Shown here in pieces: positions 9,834 through 20,536 of a stretch of DNA of 21,087 nucleotides (positions within the stretch are counted from its first letter, which is position 1; the number at the start of each line of letters is the position of its first letter). Under the pieces are notes generated by a model that was not told the DNA's origin, ran no database searches, and saw only the letters and a program-made list of their open reading frames with translations. Source of the stretch: Gamarada debralockiae (taxonomy: Eukaryota > Ascomycota > Leotiomycetes > Helotiales > Hyphodiscaceae); NCBI GenBank assembly GCA_002803225.1, contig NXFV01000661.1, positions 1 to 21,087 on the forward strand, in the 5' to 3' direction. A program made the translations under genes and the position numbers.

Positions 9834-12248
9834 CCTACTAATCGTTAAGTCACGTAATGACCTCTTATAGTTCGACGCGAATTTCGAATCGAATTAAATC
9901 AAATTTATATGCCTACTATTCAATTCAATACTATATAAATTCTTTGCTCTCTAGTAGAGAGAAACTATAGGTTAGAACCCTTTATACTAAAGTAAGGCTA
10001 TATTCGGCACGGGTAGAGTATAGAACTAAATATTATATAGAAAGCTCCTTACTATTTCTCCTTTAGTTTCAGTCTCTCCTAGAAATTTCCTTAGTTTATT
10101 ATCTAGAAGATTGTAATATACTAATTAGAAGATAATAGAAGTAATCTAAGGGCCTATTAAAGGTCTCTAGCTTGACCGCTCGGAAGTAAAGGGGAAACTT
10201 AATAGAATAAAGGTTACTAAGACTAGTAAGCAAACGAATATCTATCTTATATAGGAAAGGATTAATAAGGCTAAAGGCAAGAAGACCTTCTACTAATATT
10301 AAAGGATTTTAGTTATAGTAATAAGATATATTATACTGTTTAACTAGCTTATTTGTCCTACATAAAGACTCGTTTTACTATTTAGTTTAGTACTTAGTTA
10401 GGAATTCGAATAGACTTAGATTAAATATAGTTCTAGAAATTTGTATTTTTATCTTACTCCTTAGTTCTTCTTTGTCCTTATACTAGTAAAGACGAAATTC
10501 ACCTTAGGAACTATTAAGAGTAAAAATTATTAGTAGGTCTATATAGTTACTAATGAAATCAGCTTCTCTTTATACTTAGTGAAAGTTTTAGCCCTACTCT
10601 ATAGACAGAGATATCTATAACACCTTACTATAATAGACTAGGTACTAGATTAGCGGGATTATATAACTCGGATTTAGTATAGTAGCTAGACTAAGCGATA
10701 TAAATACACAGAGAACATAGGATTATACACGAATAATTAATTATTTTATCTCTAGTATAGTTAAGAGGTATAGTATAGTTGCCAGTAAACTTAACCTCTG
10801 CCCTAAATACTTATTAATCATACGCTTAATATTACTCTATACTAGTTGAATAACTCTCAGCCTTAGGGATAATATTAGGTTATAACATTACCCTAGTAAG
10901 TACTAGTACATAACTGGCAATATAGCCGCAAGACGAACGAGAACGCTATACTTATTATAATATCTCTTAGAATTACCCTATATATACTAGTTCAAATTTC
11001 CGTACACAAGCCCTTATAACTATATCCCCGTACGATTATTCCTGCCTTCTGCTAGGGCCTAATAGTATTCGTTTACTTCGCCTAAAGCTATATAAGAACT
11101 AGAGTACAGCTAAAATACAATACGAACTTTTTAAGTATAATATATAAGATCTAAGCAAATAAACGTATTTATATAAAGCTTTATCCTATATATAGGGCAA
11201 TCCGAAAGTTACTCGGCCTATTAATATAGGCGAATATAAGTTACCTATAATAATAAATCTTTATATAGTACTAACGTCTATTCCTATATACTGAAAAACC
11301 CAGTATACCGAAAATACTTTATAGTTTAGGGGTCTTAAATCTCTACTATATAAATATATAGTTATAATCTATTTACTATTATTCTTTAGCTATTTCTCTA
11401 TAAGGGCTCGACTTATAGTTGAAAAATACTATAGTTTAGCTATACTATCAATCGTCCTATCAATAGTATTAAAAGCTGCTTTAGCTATTCCCCTCTACTC
11501 TATTATAACTACTAGTCTATTTCTGAGTTTCGGGACTACGTTATAAAATTTCTATTAAGAAATAATATAGCTCTAAGGTTTAAAAACCCTAAGTATAAGG
11601 AAACCTATATACTAAGTTTATCTAGACAAAAGGGGTAGGTATACTAAACACTAAGTAAATTTATTACACTTACATAATACTATATTAACAGTTATACTTG
11701 TTATATTATTTTGTATATTATACTGAATTTATACTATATAGTATTCTTCTAGAAACTTCTATAAGTAGCTAACCTTATCCCTATCTCCTTATAAAGGCGT
11801 TTCTATTAGGAGTATAGTAACTATCAAGTATTAGTACATAGGTTTCCTAGGCATACTAAACATACTACTGAATTAGATAACTATAGCTATATTTAGTCTC
11901 CTTAATATATTACCTACTTTTATATTTGTATAGCTATATATCTATATACTAATATATATTCTTCTTTACTATAAGATACGCCTTAATAATAGAAAGAGAT
12001 ATATAGCTCTCTCGAAATAGTCTAGATAGCTGCTATAATCTTTTATAGTAGCTAGCTGCAATTAGCTAGTTTCTAGTACTTATAGCAATAATATATAACC
12101 ATACTATACTACGAGGCTATCGTCCAGCTAAGCTGTATAAGTATAACCTCGACCTAACCTATACTCCTATATATATATATATCGACCCTATAATAACTAT
12201 TCACTGAAATTCTTTCCTTTAGAGGTTCTCTTAAATCCCATCTAAGTA
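9834..12248. other. 2.4-kb gap upstream of the NLR fossil, no firm gene
   Basis: AT-rich RIP product. Bases 9841-9900 hold a CG-bearing patch (AGTCACGTAATGAC, then TTCGACGCGAATTTCG). Plus-strand frame 1 is open at 10,895-11,250 (about 5 stops in 118 codons) and partly at 10,170-10,330, but over 10,012-11,266 its stop rate is about 10 per 100, like background. The minus strand is comparably open in places. A run of alternating T and A lies at 12168-12182. The part nearest 12248 would hold the promoter of the NLR gene; I see no clear TATA or CAAT element that survives. Confidence 0.4.
12168..12182. repeat. TA dinucleotide run
   Basis: Fifteen bases of alternating T and A, about 70 bases upstream of the NLR start. 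Probably a simple repeat enriched by RIP. Confidence 0.75.
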
Positions 12249-12984
12249 ATACGCCTTCTAAAATATAATAATAATAGCGGATTTAGCCTAATATAGTTCT
12301 TCAACGATATTCCCTAATATACTATACTCTCGTATACATAGGGACTAGAGAAGATCATCTTCCAGGATATAAAGGAGGGGAATAGAACGAGTAAGACGGG
12401 TTTTAATAAGATCCGATTTTATAGAGAACAGGTTAGATATAACAGCTAGTAATACTTCTGGGTTAATATATATTATATCAACAAATCGAGTAGTACTAAG
12501 CTTATAGAGGCTATAAACTCTATGTTTCGATAGTACTATAATACAGCGAAATACTATATCTATCTACTAGATATTCTATTACCTAGTATTAATATTAGTA
12601 ATAAGTCTAATTAACTACTATAGGAAATAGTATTCTAAACAAGTAGATAGTTTATATAAGGCTAGACCCTCTAAGAACTTATTACTCTAAAATTAGTTAA
12701 GTTCTTCTCTAAGAATAAGAAACTTCTTAGAGACAAGAAATCTCTAGAGTAATAAATCTACGAGATTATAGGAATTCCTAGTAAAGCTCTTTAAGGAAGT
12801 CCTTTAGCTAAGTTTAGTATAATCAAATAAATATTATAGGTAGAAACTCGTCAGACTACTTACAAAGAAGATATAGCTTACTTATTACTAGGTATTTTTA
12901 ATATTTATATACTACTTATCTATAGCGAAGGGAGAGAGAATATAGTAAAGCGACTCTAAGAGACGATTAATAGAAAGGAAAAGA

Positions 12985-13042
12985 GTATATTATTCTTATT
13001 TACTTAAATTAGATATTATACAGAAGTTATTAACTTAGATAG
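12985..13042 (+). other. Intron between HET region and NB-ARC (58 nt)
   Basis: Donor GTATAT, branch-like ATTAAC and acceptor GATAG. Excision joins R-K-E-K to V-K-Y-K-N-F-L-I-P-F and shifts frame 3 to frame 1, where the NB-ARC domain lies. Confidence 0.85.
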
Positions 13043-13666
13043 AGGTTAAATACAAGAACTTTTTAATTCCTTTTAGTCTCTCTATAGTCTCTAAAATCGA
13101 ATACTTCGTAGTAAGAGAGGATAAGCTTAGAGATATATACAAGACACTAAGCAGCGATAGCTCCCGCTATACTATTATCCTTCATAGTCTAGACGGGATC
13201 AGTAAGATATAACTAGCTATTATATATATAAAGTAGTATAAGGAGAACTACTCAGCGATATTCTAGCTTAATATTAAGGATAAAGATTCTCTAAAGTAGA
13301 GCTTTACTAGAGTAGTAAGATAGATATTATAAGAATACCCCTTAGCTCCCTAGCTTAATAACATTAATATAGAAACTCTTAATAAAGTTATTAATACTAT
13401 TAAGATATAATAAGGTTTGTCTTATAATACCTAATAGCTAATAATATACGATAATTACAATAATCTAAGACTAGCGAGTAACAAAGATCCCATAGTAGTA
13501 GATATTACGAAATTTCTTCCCAAAGTATATTAGGGCTTAGTACTTATAACTATACAGTCATTAGAAGTTAAGATTAGTTATTTTATATAAGTTATAAAGC
13601 TAGGGAACATATATAATAGTCTAAAGATTTTATTAAATATATTATATAGGGAGGGAGTAATAGATA

Positions 13667-13712
13667 GTAAGATGTATTCTATATAATAAGAGTAGTACTA
13701 ATCTATATACAG
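13667..13712 (+). other. Intron inside NB-ARC (46 nt)
   Basis: Donor GTAAGATG, branch-like TACTAAT and acceptor ACAG. Excision joins G-V-I-D to I-D-T-I-N-L, upstream of G-L-P-L, and shifts frame 1 to frame 2, which holds all the TPR units. Confidence 0.88.
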
Positions 13713-14380
13713 ACATAGATACTATAAATCTTACCTAAAAATTAGACGGACTCCCTCTTACTCTAGTAATAGCTAGAGTATACCTCAAGTAAGTAGTAAT
13801 AGGTTTCTTAGACTATCTTTACCTATATAAGAAGTTATAGATATAGCTCTAGGAGTTGAGTCCTGAACTAAGCTCGTATAAAGACTAAACACTTTACTTT
13901 ATCTAGTATATATTATTCAATTATATTAAATAACAAAATAATCTTTCAGCTAAGCTTCTTTACTTCTAGGTATACTTTAATAGCCAGGATCTCTAGTTAG
14001 AGCTTCTTTAGTATAGTAACTCTAATAATCCGGACTAGGTATAATAACTAGCTAAAGACGAACTTAGTTTCTACCGAGTAGTACGAGTATTAAGTAACCA
14101 CGGGCTAGTAGAGGTAGATATATCTTTACAAGAATTAATCGAGTTACGAGGGTATAGTATATATAGGTATATTTATTCGTGGATAATCTACGTTCTTAAC
14201 TAAGGATAGGACTACGATCTAGCTAGGCTAGCTATAAAGTTTATTAGCTTATATATCCCGAGAGAGCGGACTAGTCAGCTATAGCTAATATAATGACAGC
14301 TTCTCTAGTATACTACTAGATATTCGCATATGATTTTGAACGGCCTAATTAGAGATAAGGGCATAGATTAGATATACTTT

Positions 14381-15722
14381 AACCTAGGTCTTCTCTATAC
14401 TGACTAGAGTAAGCTAGCTAAGGCCGAGCAGATGTACTAGCGTGCGCTATAAGGCAAGGAGAAGACATAGGGTCTAGAGTATACGTTAATACTAGATACA
14501 GTTAATAACCTGGGTCTTCTCTACGCCGACCAGAGTAAGCTGGCCGAGGCTAAGCAGATGTACTAGCGGGCGCTATAAGGCTACAAGAAGGCATAGGGTC
14601 CGGAGTATATATCAATACTATCTATAGTTAATAACCTAGGTCTCCTCTACGCCAACTAGGGCAAGCTAGCCGAGGCTAAGCAGATATACTAGCGGGCGCT
14701 ACAAGGCTTCGAGAAGGCATAGGGTCCAGAGTATACATCGATACTATCTATAGTTAATAACCTAGGAAGTCTCTATAAAAACCAGAGTAAGCTGGCCGAG
14801 GCTAAGCAGATATACTAGCGGGTACTACAAGGCTACGAGAAGGTATAGGGTCCGGAGTATATATTAATACTATCTATAGTCAATAACCTAGGTCTCCTCT
14901 ATACCGACCAGGGCAAGCTAGCTGAGGCTAAGCAGATGTACTAGCGGGCGCTGCAAGGCTTCAAGAAGGCATGGGGTCCAGAGTATATATCAATACTAGA
15001 TATAGTCAATAACCTAGGTCTCCTCTATACTAACTAGGGTAAGCTAGCCGAGGCTGAGCAGATGTACTAGCGGGCGCTATAAGACGAGGAGAAGGCATAG
15101 GGTCCGGAGCACACGTCAATACTAGACATAGTTAATAACCTAGGAATCCTCTATACTAACTAGGGCAAGCTAGCCGAGGCTAAGTAGATGTACTAGCGGG
15201 CGCTATAAGGCGAGGAGAAGGCATAGGGTCTAGAGTATATATCGATACTAGATACAGTCAATAACCTAGGAAGCCTCTACGCCGACTAGGGCAAGCTGGC
15301 CGAGGCCGAGCAGATATACTAGCAGGCGCTATAAGGCTACGAGAAGACATAGGGTCCGGAGTATATATCAATACTATCTATAGTTAATAACCTAGGTCTC
15401 CTTTATAAAGACTAGGGCAAGCTGGCCGAGGCCGAGCAGATATACTAGCGGGCGCTATAAGGCTTCGAGAAGGCATAGGGTCCAGAGCATATATTAATAC
15501 TATCTATAGTTAATAACCTAGGAAGCCTCTATAAAAACTAGGGCAAGCTAGCCGAGGCCGAGCAGATGTACTAGCAGGTGCTATAAGGCAAGGAGAAGGC
15601 ATAGGGTCCGGAGCATATATTAACACTAGATATAGTTAATAACCTAGGTCTCCTCTATACTGACCAGAGCAAGCTAGCCGAGGCCGAGCAGATATACTAG
15701 CGAGCGCTATAAGACTACTAGA
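14381..15722 (+). repeat. TPR array: eleven 126-bp units
   Basis: Units start with AACCT(A/G)GG at 14381, 14507, 14633, 14759, 14885, 15011, 15137, 15263, 15389, 15515 and 15641, with exact 126-base spacing. Each encodes 42 residues of the kinesin-light-chain-like TPR type common in fungal NLRs: L-L-Y-A-D-Q, K-L-A-E-A-E-Q-M-Y, R-A-L, a Trp-G-P-E-H step and V-N-N-L. Most units carry stops at three sites: Gln before R-A-L, Gln after it, and Trp. Unit 5 (near 14971) keeps TGG, and units 3, 4 and 5 keep CAA, which shows the ancestral residues. The last unit is cut short and passes into a diverged twelfth repeat and a Lys/Glu-rich tail. Confidence 0.95.
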
Positions 15723-16228
15723 AGGCGCTTAGTATAGATAATATTATAACTTATATCCCTACGCTCAATATATTTTAGGATCTTAGCTCTCTCTTCTAGT
15801 ATTAAGCTAGTTTTGCAAAGGCTAGAATTATATACTCAAAGGCTCTTATAGGATATAAGAAAGTTATTAGACCTAGCTATTCTAAGTATTAAAGCTTATA
15901 GGAAATTCTTTAGGATTTAGATACTAGAATAAAAAAAGAGGCTATAAAAGATATAGAAGAGCTAGCGAGTAATCCCTAGGAAGAAGTATTACGTTTAGAT
16001 TCTAAAGGAGCTTTATTAATATTAAGACGATATAAGCTACTTAGAAAGCTTAGATTAAGATAAGTACTTAATAGTTAGCTTTACTTCTAATATATAATAT
16101 TATTTCTTCTCTCTCTATTCTATAGAGGGTTAAGGGGAATATATACCTTTATAGTACTCTAATTTTACCACTAGACTTCTAGTATCTTCTAGCCTAGCGT
16201 ATATTAGGGAGGCCCTAAGACATTAGCG

Positions 16229-17310
16229 CTAACTTAGTATTTTGCTCACTATTAAGTATAGCCGCATACAATACTAATTAGCCTGTGCATTAGCTATAGT
16301 TTAAATAGCTATAAGTACTAGAAGCCTTAGCAAATAATTACCTAAGTGAAATTATATCGTACTAGTTATAATTATTATAGGACATATAGGGTCGGTTTAC
16401 ACTATACTAATACGCATAGTAATCTTATATAAATTTACGTACTATAGCAGCTATAAGGCTTATTACGATTTCTAATATAGTACTAAGGTCTTAAAGCCTA
16501 GATATAACTATTTTATAAGTATTAGGAGTAATAAGAGCTTGATAGTAGAGCTATAGTAAAGGAACTTAATTACGCTATAAAAGGAAACTCTCTGTAAATC
16601 AGGCGCAATAATAATAATACGAATATAAATTTCTAGTAGGAGGGGTTTAAAGTATTTAGGAGTAGCTACAGAACATAACTTATATATAAAATATTTAAGA
16701 TATTAATATATATATAGAGCTAAGATACTTAAAGTTAAAGTATCTACTATTTTTTTCGGTATATAGGGTTTTTTAGTACGTAGGGATAGATATTATTACG
16801 TCTTTAAAATCTCTCCCTTAAATGAGTTATATAGATAGATACTATTTATATTAACTAAGAAAATAATAAGGAGAAAATATAATAAATTCAGCTTATAGCG
16901 AAGATCTTTAGTTAAGTAAGCTATATACTTATTTAGTTAGAAGAGGCAGTAGATAATAGTGACTAAGCGCTCGAAGAGATACGTACTACTAGACATAATA
17001 CTATCTATTCCTTAAATAACAAAATAATCTAATTAGTAGTTTTTATACTACTTTAATAAAAATAGTTTTAATATATCTAAGTAAGGAATACTTATATCTA
17101 AGGTGATTTACTTTATAGTCTTTAATCTATATACTTAGTTTACTATAATAAGCTTGTAATTTTAGGATAGCAAAGATAATAAATCTATTAATAAAGGTCT
17201 TATTACTATTAGATATATCTCTAGAATCTCGCGGATTTTTAGCCTTACTAAGTTAAGAATTATAGCTATACTATTAAGGGTATTTAGAGTATTATACTAA
17301 TATAAGTCCT
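16229..17310 (-). pseudogene. Long decayed frame, unknown helical protein
   Basis: One minus-strand frame has about 20 stops in roughly 355 codons, and only about 10 in its first 240. It starts near N-T-L-N-T-L-N-S-I-A-I-I-L and runs leftward. An ATG at 16996-16994 reads M-S-S-S-T-Y-L-F-E-R. Farther on it has T-K-K-P-Y-I-P-K-K-I-V-D-T-L and a Leu/Ile-rich stretch. The frame degrades beyond about 16,520. It is convergent with the NLR gene, whose stop lies at 16063. I do not recognise the family. The frame has no start and its 5' exons are not located. Confidence 0.45.
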
Positions 17311-17490
17311 AGTAGTAATATATATATACTAAGCGAAACTTATAAAGTTAGGCCTAGTATTAAATATATAGGCTGGCTATATATATTATATTATAGTATA
17401 TAATTAATAATACGATTATAAGTTTCTAGGGGTTATTTATTATAGAGATAGATATTATAAAAGCAGGACAGAAGACTAGATTTAGAGCGT

Positions 17491-17640
17491 AAGTAGAATT
17501 AGACGTTATAGATAAGGAGGTAGTAGTATAGTATAAATCAGAGCATAAGTAGATTAGACGCTACAGACAAAGGAGGTTATAGAAGCAGGGGCAAGAACTA
17601 GACTATAGAGTAGAATCAGACGTTATTAACTAGAGGTAGA
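17491..17640. repeat. Three imperfect tandem units, about 56-61 bp
   Basis: The core (A)AGTAGAATTAGACG recurs at 17491, about 17547 (AAGTAGATTAGACG) and about 17608 (AGAGTAGAATCAGACG). Each is followed by T/CTA-type text and, in all three, a GGAGGT or AGAGGT block. Copies differ by both RIP-type and other changes. Spacings are 56 and 61 bases. Confidence 0.55.
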
Positions 17641-17871
17641 TTATAGAGTTAGGAGTAAAGGTTAGATTCTAAGCCTAATTCTCAGTAAAGACTAAAATTA
17701 AAGCTAGTAGATAGATTAAATTATAAACTATAGCTAGATAATTACTAGAACTAAGCTAAAATCAAGCTAAAATCTAGTCTAAAACAAGTATAAGCTAAAA
17801 GTATACTAGTATATCTAATTAGTTAATCTAAAATTAAATACTATCTTACGGATAAAACAGAAGATGTTTGG

Positions 17872-17881
17872 GTCACGTGAC
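17872..17881. promoter_or_regulatory. Perfect palindrome GTCACGTGAC (E-box core)
   Basis: A ten-base perfect palindrome with a CACGTG core, the type bound by bHLH factors. It keeps CA and TG inside a patch (17860-17915) that also keeps several CG, unlike its surroundings. A related AGTCACGTAATGAC sits at 9848-9861. It could be regulatory, a transposon end or chance. Confidence 0.35.
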
Positions 17882-18911
17882 TCTACGTAACTTCACGACT
17901 CTAACTCCGCTCTATAGTAATAAATACTTCAAATTATATAGTAAAACCTATTAGCTAATTAGATTCTAATATTACTATTAGATAACCTAGATTCAGAGTA
18001 TTATTATATACTAAGTAATTGATATAATACTAGTTAAAAGTCAATAGTAAGTATTTAACCTATAAACTATCTCTAATCTATAACCTAAGTTACTAGTAAT
18101 ATATTAAATCTTACTAATTAAAGCGTATCTAACTTAGGACTAATAGTAGATATAAGCGAGATCTCTTAATATCTACTTACCTAATAGTAGATAAAGTTAA
18201 GAAAAGGAGTTACTAATAAAGGATATAACGAATACTATTAATACTATAATTATAACCTAAGTTATCCTGTCTCCTCTCTAAATAGAGTAGTATCATAGCC
18301 TATATATATACTGTACTAAGTCTCCTCTAGCTATATAATTAATCCCTAGTAAACTCCTCTAGTTTTATAAAGATAAAAAGAGAAGTTTATTAATTTAATA
18401 GACTCGATTATTAATTATAATATAATATAAAGAATAAGTCGAGCTAATATATACTTATATTTCTATATACTACTCTTACTAATATAGCTTAAGTATAGTA
18501 ACTAGCTATATATAAATAATAAGATAGCAGGAGATAGGAGGTAGGAGTCCTTGATATAATTTGTAGAAGACTAGAGCGAACAGGCTAGAACACAATACTA
18601 CAGGTCGTAATTCAAACCTACCTTAGGTCAATAAAGACAGATATATAGATATTAATGCTATAGCTACCTTATAAGTGATTCTCTTAAGACTTAGTCCTAT
18701 AAGTAGAAACAGATATATAAGTTCGCTATATACACTATAGTAGGCATAGTAAAGGCAGGAAAATTTTCGAGTACCTAGTTAATAAGCTCTCTATATAGGT
18801 TACTAAAGATCAACTAAGAATCTCACTTAGTTCTATATTACTTACTAGGCTTAAAGGTAAGTAGTTATACTATAAGTATCCCTGTTTTTAGAAATTTTAG
18901 ATAGGTTACTA

Positions 18912-19540
18912 ATAGAATGTATTTTAAATAGCGTCTTCTACTGACCTCTTAAGCTAAGTATAGTCTAAGATCTATTCTAAATATCTAGTGACTCTAATTA
19001 ATAATAAGTACTACTGTACTTTAAGAACCTCTTGAAGTCCCTCTAGTCCCTTTGCTCCACTAGACCTAGTATAAAGTAGCAATCCTAATATAGGGAAGCA
19101 GGAAGGGAAACGCTAAGTACTCTTCCTTTATATTAAATTTATCTTCCCCTAGCTCAAGTAAACAGGTTTTTCGTCCTATAACAGGGCAGGTACTACTACT
19201 AAGTAAAGGAAAGGCCTCCTATAAAGATAGGCAGCTAGTAAACTATCTCTTGGCCTAGTCTATTTATTAAAGATCTTAAAAGATACTAGAAAGAGAATAT
19301 AGTCTTAATAGTAATTATACTTACTATTATCTTCTGGTATAGATATAGTAGAACTATAGCCCTTGCCTTTGCCTGACTGTACAGCTCTATATAGGAGCAA
19401 ACGGATATAGCTACTTATCCTTAGTATATTTAAGGACCTAATAAGGATAGTATCTATGAATCCCTTTAAATATATAGTCCGATTAAAACTAGAATAGAAA
19501 GTTATAAGTAGTCTAATAGCTAGAAGCTCTATAAAGCCTT
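18912..19540 (-). pseudogene. Decayed coding frame, unknown protein
   Basis: A minus-strand frame beginning near I-E-L-L-A-I-R-L-L-I-T-F-Y has about 10 stops in 205 codons, and only six in the first 165. It includes S-G-K-G-K-G-Y-S-S-T, I-P-E-D-N, P-R-D-S-L-L-A-A-Y-L-Y and S-S-G-A-K-G-L-E-G-L. It lies just downstream of the coiled-coil gene at 19568-20723 on the same strand but in another frame. It may be the next exon of that gene, with an unseen intron near 19,545-19,580, or a separate gene. The GKGKG run is glycine-lysine-rich, but the context is not a convincing P-loop. Family unknown. Confidence 0.45.
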
Positions 19541-20276
19541 AGGGTATATTAAAGAAAAAACAAATATTTAAGATAGCTGCTATATCTCTTCCTAGATACT
19601 ACTACTATCTCTTTATTCTAGCTCTAGTAATATTCTTTTAGATTTCTCTTAATATCTCTTAATCTCTTCTCTATTAGTAGAATATAAGTAATAAAGACTA
19701 ATTTCTAATAATATTTAAGATAGTCTTTTATAGGAGACTCTAATCTATAAAGTATACTTTATATAGACTAGTTTAATTAAAATCTTATAATCTCTTATCT
19801 CTTCTTTTAATTCTATCTTTACTTCTTTAAGCTTTGCTATAAACGTCTTCTTAGTAAGTTCTTATATATCTTTTATATCTTTTATATCTTTAGAAATAAC
19901 GATTATTATAGTCTAAGTTAGGGTACTAAGTATTAATTTTATCTTTTTAATATTACTCTGTTATACTACCTGTAAGACTCTAGTTATAAATATAGAAAGT
20001 AGAGTATTTAAGTATCTTTTATTAACCTATAACGTCTGAGTAGGACTAGGTTTATAGGTTATAATCCAGAGTAGTATTTTAGTCTTTAGGTGAGTCTTAG
20101 AGGAAGATAAGTTAGGAGTACTTGAAGTAGAAGTAACTACACTAAAAGTCTCCCTAATTAGTCCTATAGGATCACTTAAGCTATCTCTAAGGTCTAGCTA
20201 TTTAGATTTATAGTAAATATTATTATATATATATTTATTTTGTTTTTAAAACAGCTATATTAAAAGGCTTATAATC

Positions 20277-20342
20277 CTATATAGTATTAGTATTACTTTA
20301 TAAATCAAGAATCTATTGACTTTAATTAAAACAAATACTTAC
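20277..20342 (-). other. Intron with consensus signals (66 nt)
   Basis: Donor GTAAGT, branch TACTAAT and acceptor ATATAG on the minus strand. The length of 66 keeps the frame: L-E-D-T-K-K joins I-I-S-L-L-I. These are near-perfect fungal splice signals in otherwise ruined DNA. Confidence 0.75.
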
Positions 20343-20536
20343 TTCTTAGTATCCTCTAGGAATTTTAAATTAACTTTATAAAACTAGCTTCTATTAGTAT
20401 TCTAAAACTATTCAGTATTAGTACTATTATAGAGAAATTTTTTAGCTATAGCTTTAAGCTTTAGCTGAATTATAGGTTTATTCTAGCGTAGTAACTCGCT
20501 TATAGATAAAGTATTACTAGTCTTATAGGAATTTTA

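Larger units (their letters stand above)
12249..16063 (+). pseudogene. RIP-inactivated NLR: HET / NB-ARC / TPR
   Basis: Three exons (12249-12984, 13043-13666, 13713-16063) sum to 3711 bases, exactly 1237 codons, with no indel. The start ATA (12249) reads as mutated ATG before R-L-L. The HET domain shows Y-T-I-L-S-Y-T-stop-G (12318-12344, family YAILSHTWG), Y-F-W-V-N-I-Y-Y-I-N-K (12453-12485) and a G-stop-T-L-stop-E-L-I segment (12656-12685). The NB-ARC domain follows with a P-loop at 13183-13212 (H-S-L-D-G-I-S-K-I, family HGLGGIGKT), kinase-2-like I-I-Y-D-N at about 13440 and G-L-P-L at 13748. A winged-helix-like segment (V-L-S-N-H-G-L-V-E-V) leads into TPRs from 14381. In living fungi such proteins act in heterokaryon incompatibility and regulated cell death; the HET domain is the effector, NB-ARC the switch and TPRs the sensor. 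Stops and P-loop Gly-to-Ser/Asp changes rule out function. Stop TAA 16061-16063 may itself be mutated Gln. Confidence 0.9.
17311..18911. other. 1.6-kb gap, repeats and an unmutated palindrome
   Basis: No firm gene. It contains three imperfect repeat units at about 17491-17640 and a CG-containing patch with a perfect palindrome at 17872. The minus-strand frame at about 18,240-18,620 has about 9 stops in 128 codons, with L-A-C-S-L and a hydrophobic stretch. That is only slightly below background, so I do not call it. Confidence 0.4.

Noticed and set aside
10012..11266. A 418-codon plus-strand gene in frame 1
   Set aside because: About 44 stops, or 10 per 100 codons, equals background. Only 10,895-11,250 is locally open, and the opposite strand there is comparable.
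9834..12248. LTR retrotransposon polyprotein between the 9101-9833 gene and the NLR
   Set aside because: I looked for reverse-transcriptase (YxDD), integrase and protease motifs on both strands, allowing RIP changes, and found none I could defend.
14381..15722. Alternative genetic code with TAA/TAG as Gln (ciliate-like)
   Set aside because: TAG also replaces Trp (unit 5 keeps TGG), CAA and CAG coexist at the same sites, the P-loop has Gly-to-Ser/Asp changes, and starts became ATA. Transition mutation explains all of these; a code change does not.
14381..15722. CRISPR array from regular spacing
   Set aside because: The 126-base period is one continuous coding repeat without spacers, and the DNA is eukaryotic.
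13926..17030. A 19-base exact match shared by 13926-13944 and 17012-17030 as a sign of duplication
   Set aside because: The sequence is low-complexity A/T and the flanks do not align, so chance in biased composition is a fair explanation.
18541..18660. A tRNA-like B box (ATTCAAACC text near 18612)
   Set aside because: No matching acceptor, D or anticodon arms could be folded around it.
18781..18960. Extension of the 18912-19540 frame further left
   Set aside because: Stops become dense past the T-F-Y residues near 18,912 and no splice junction was convincing.
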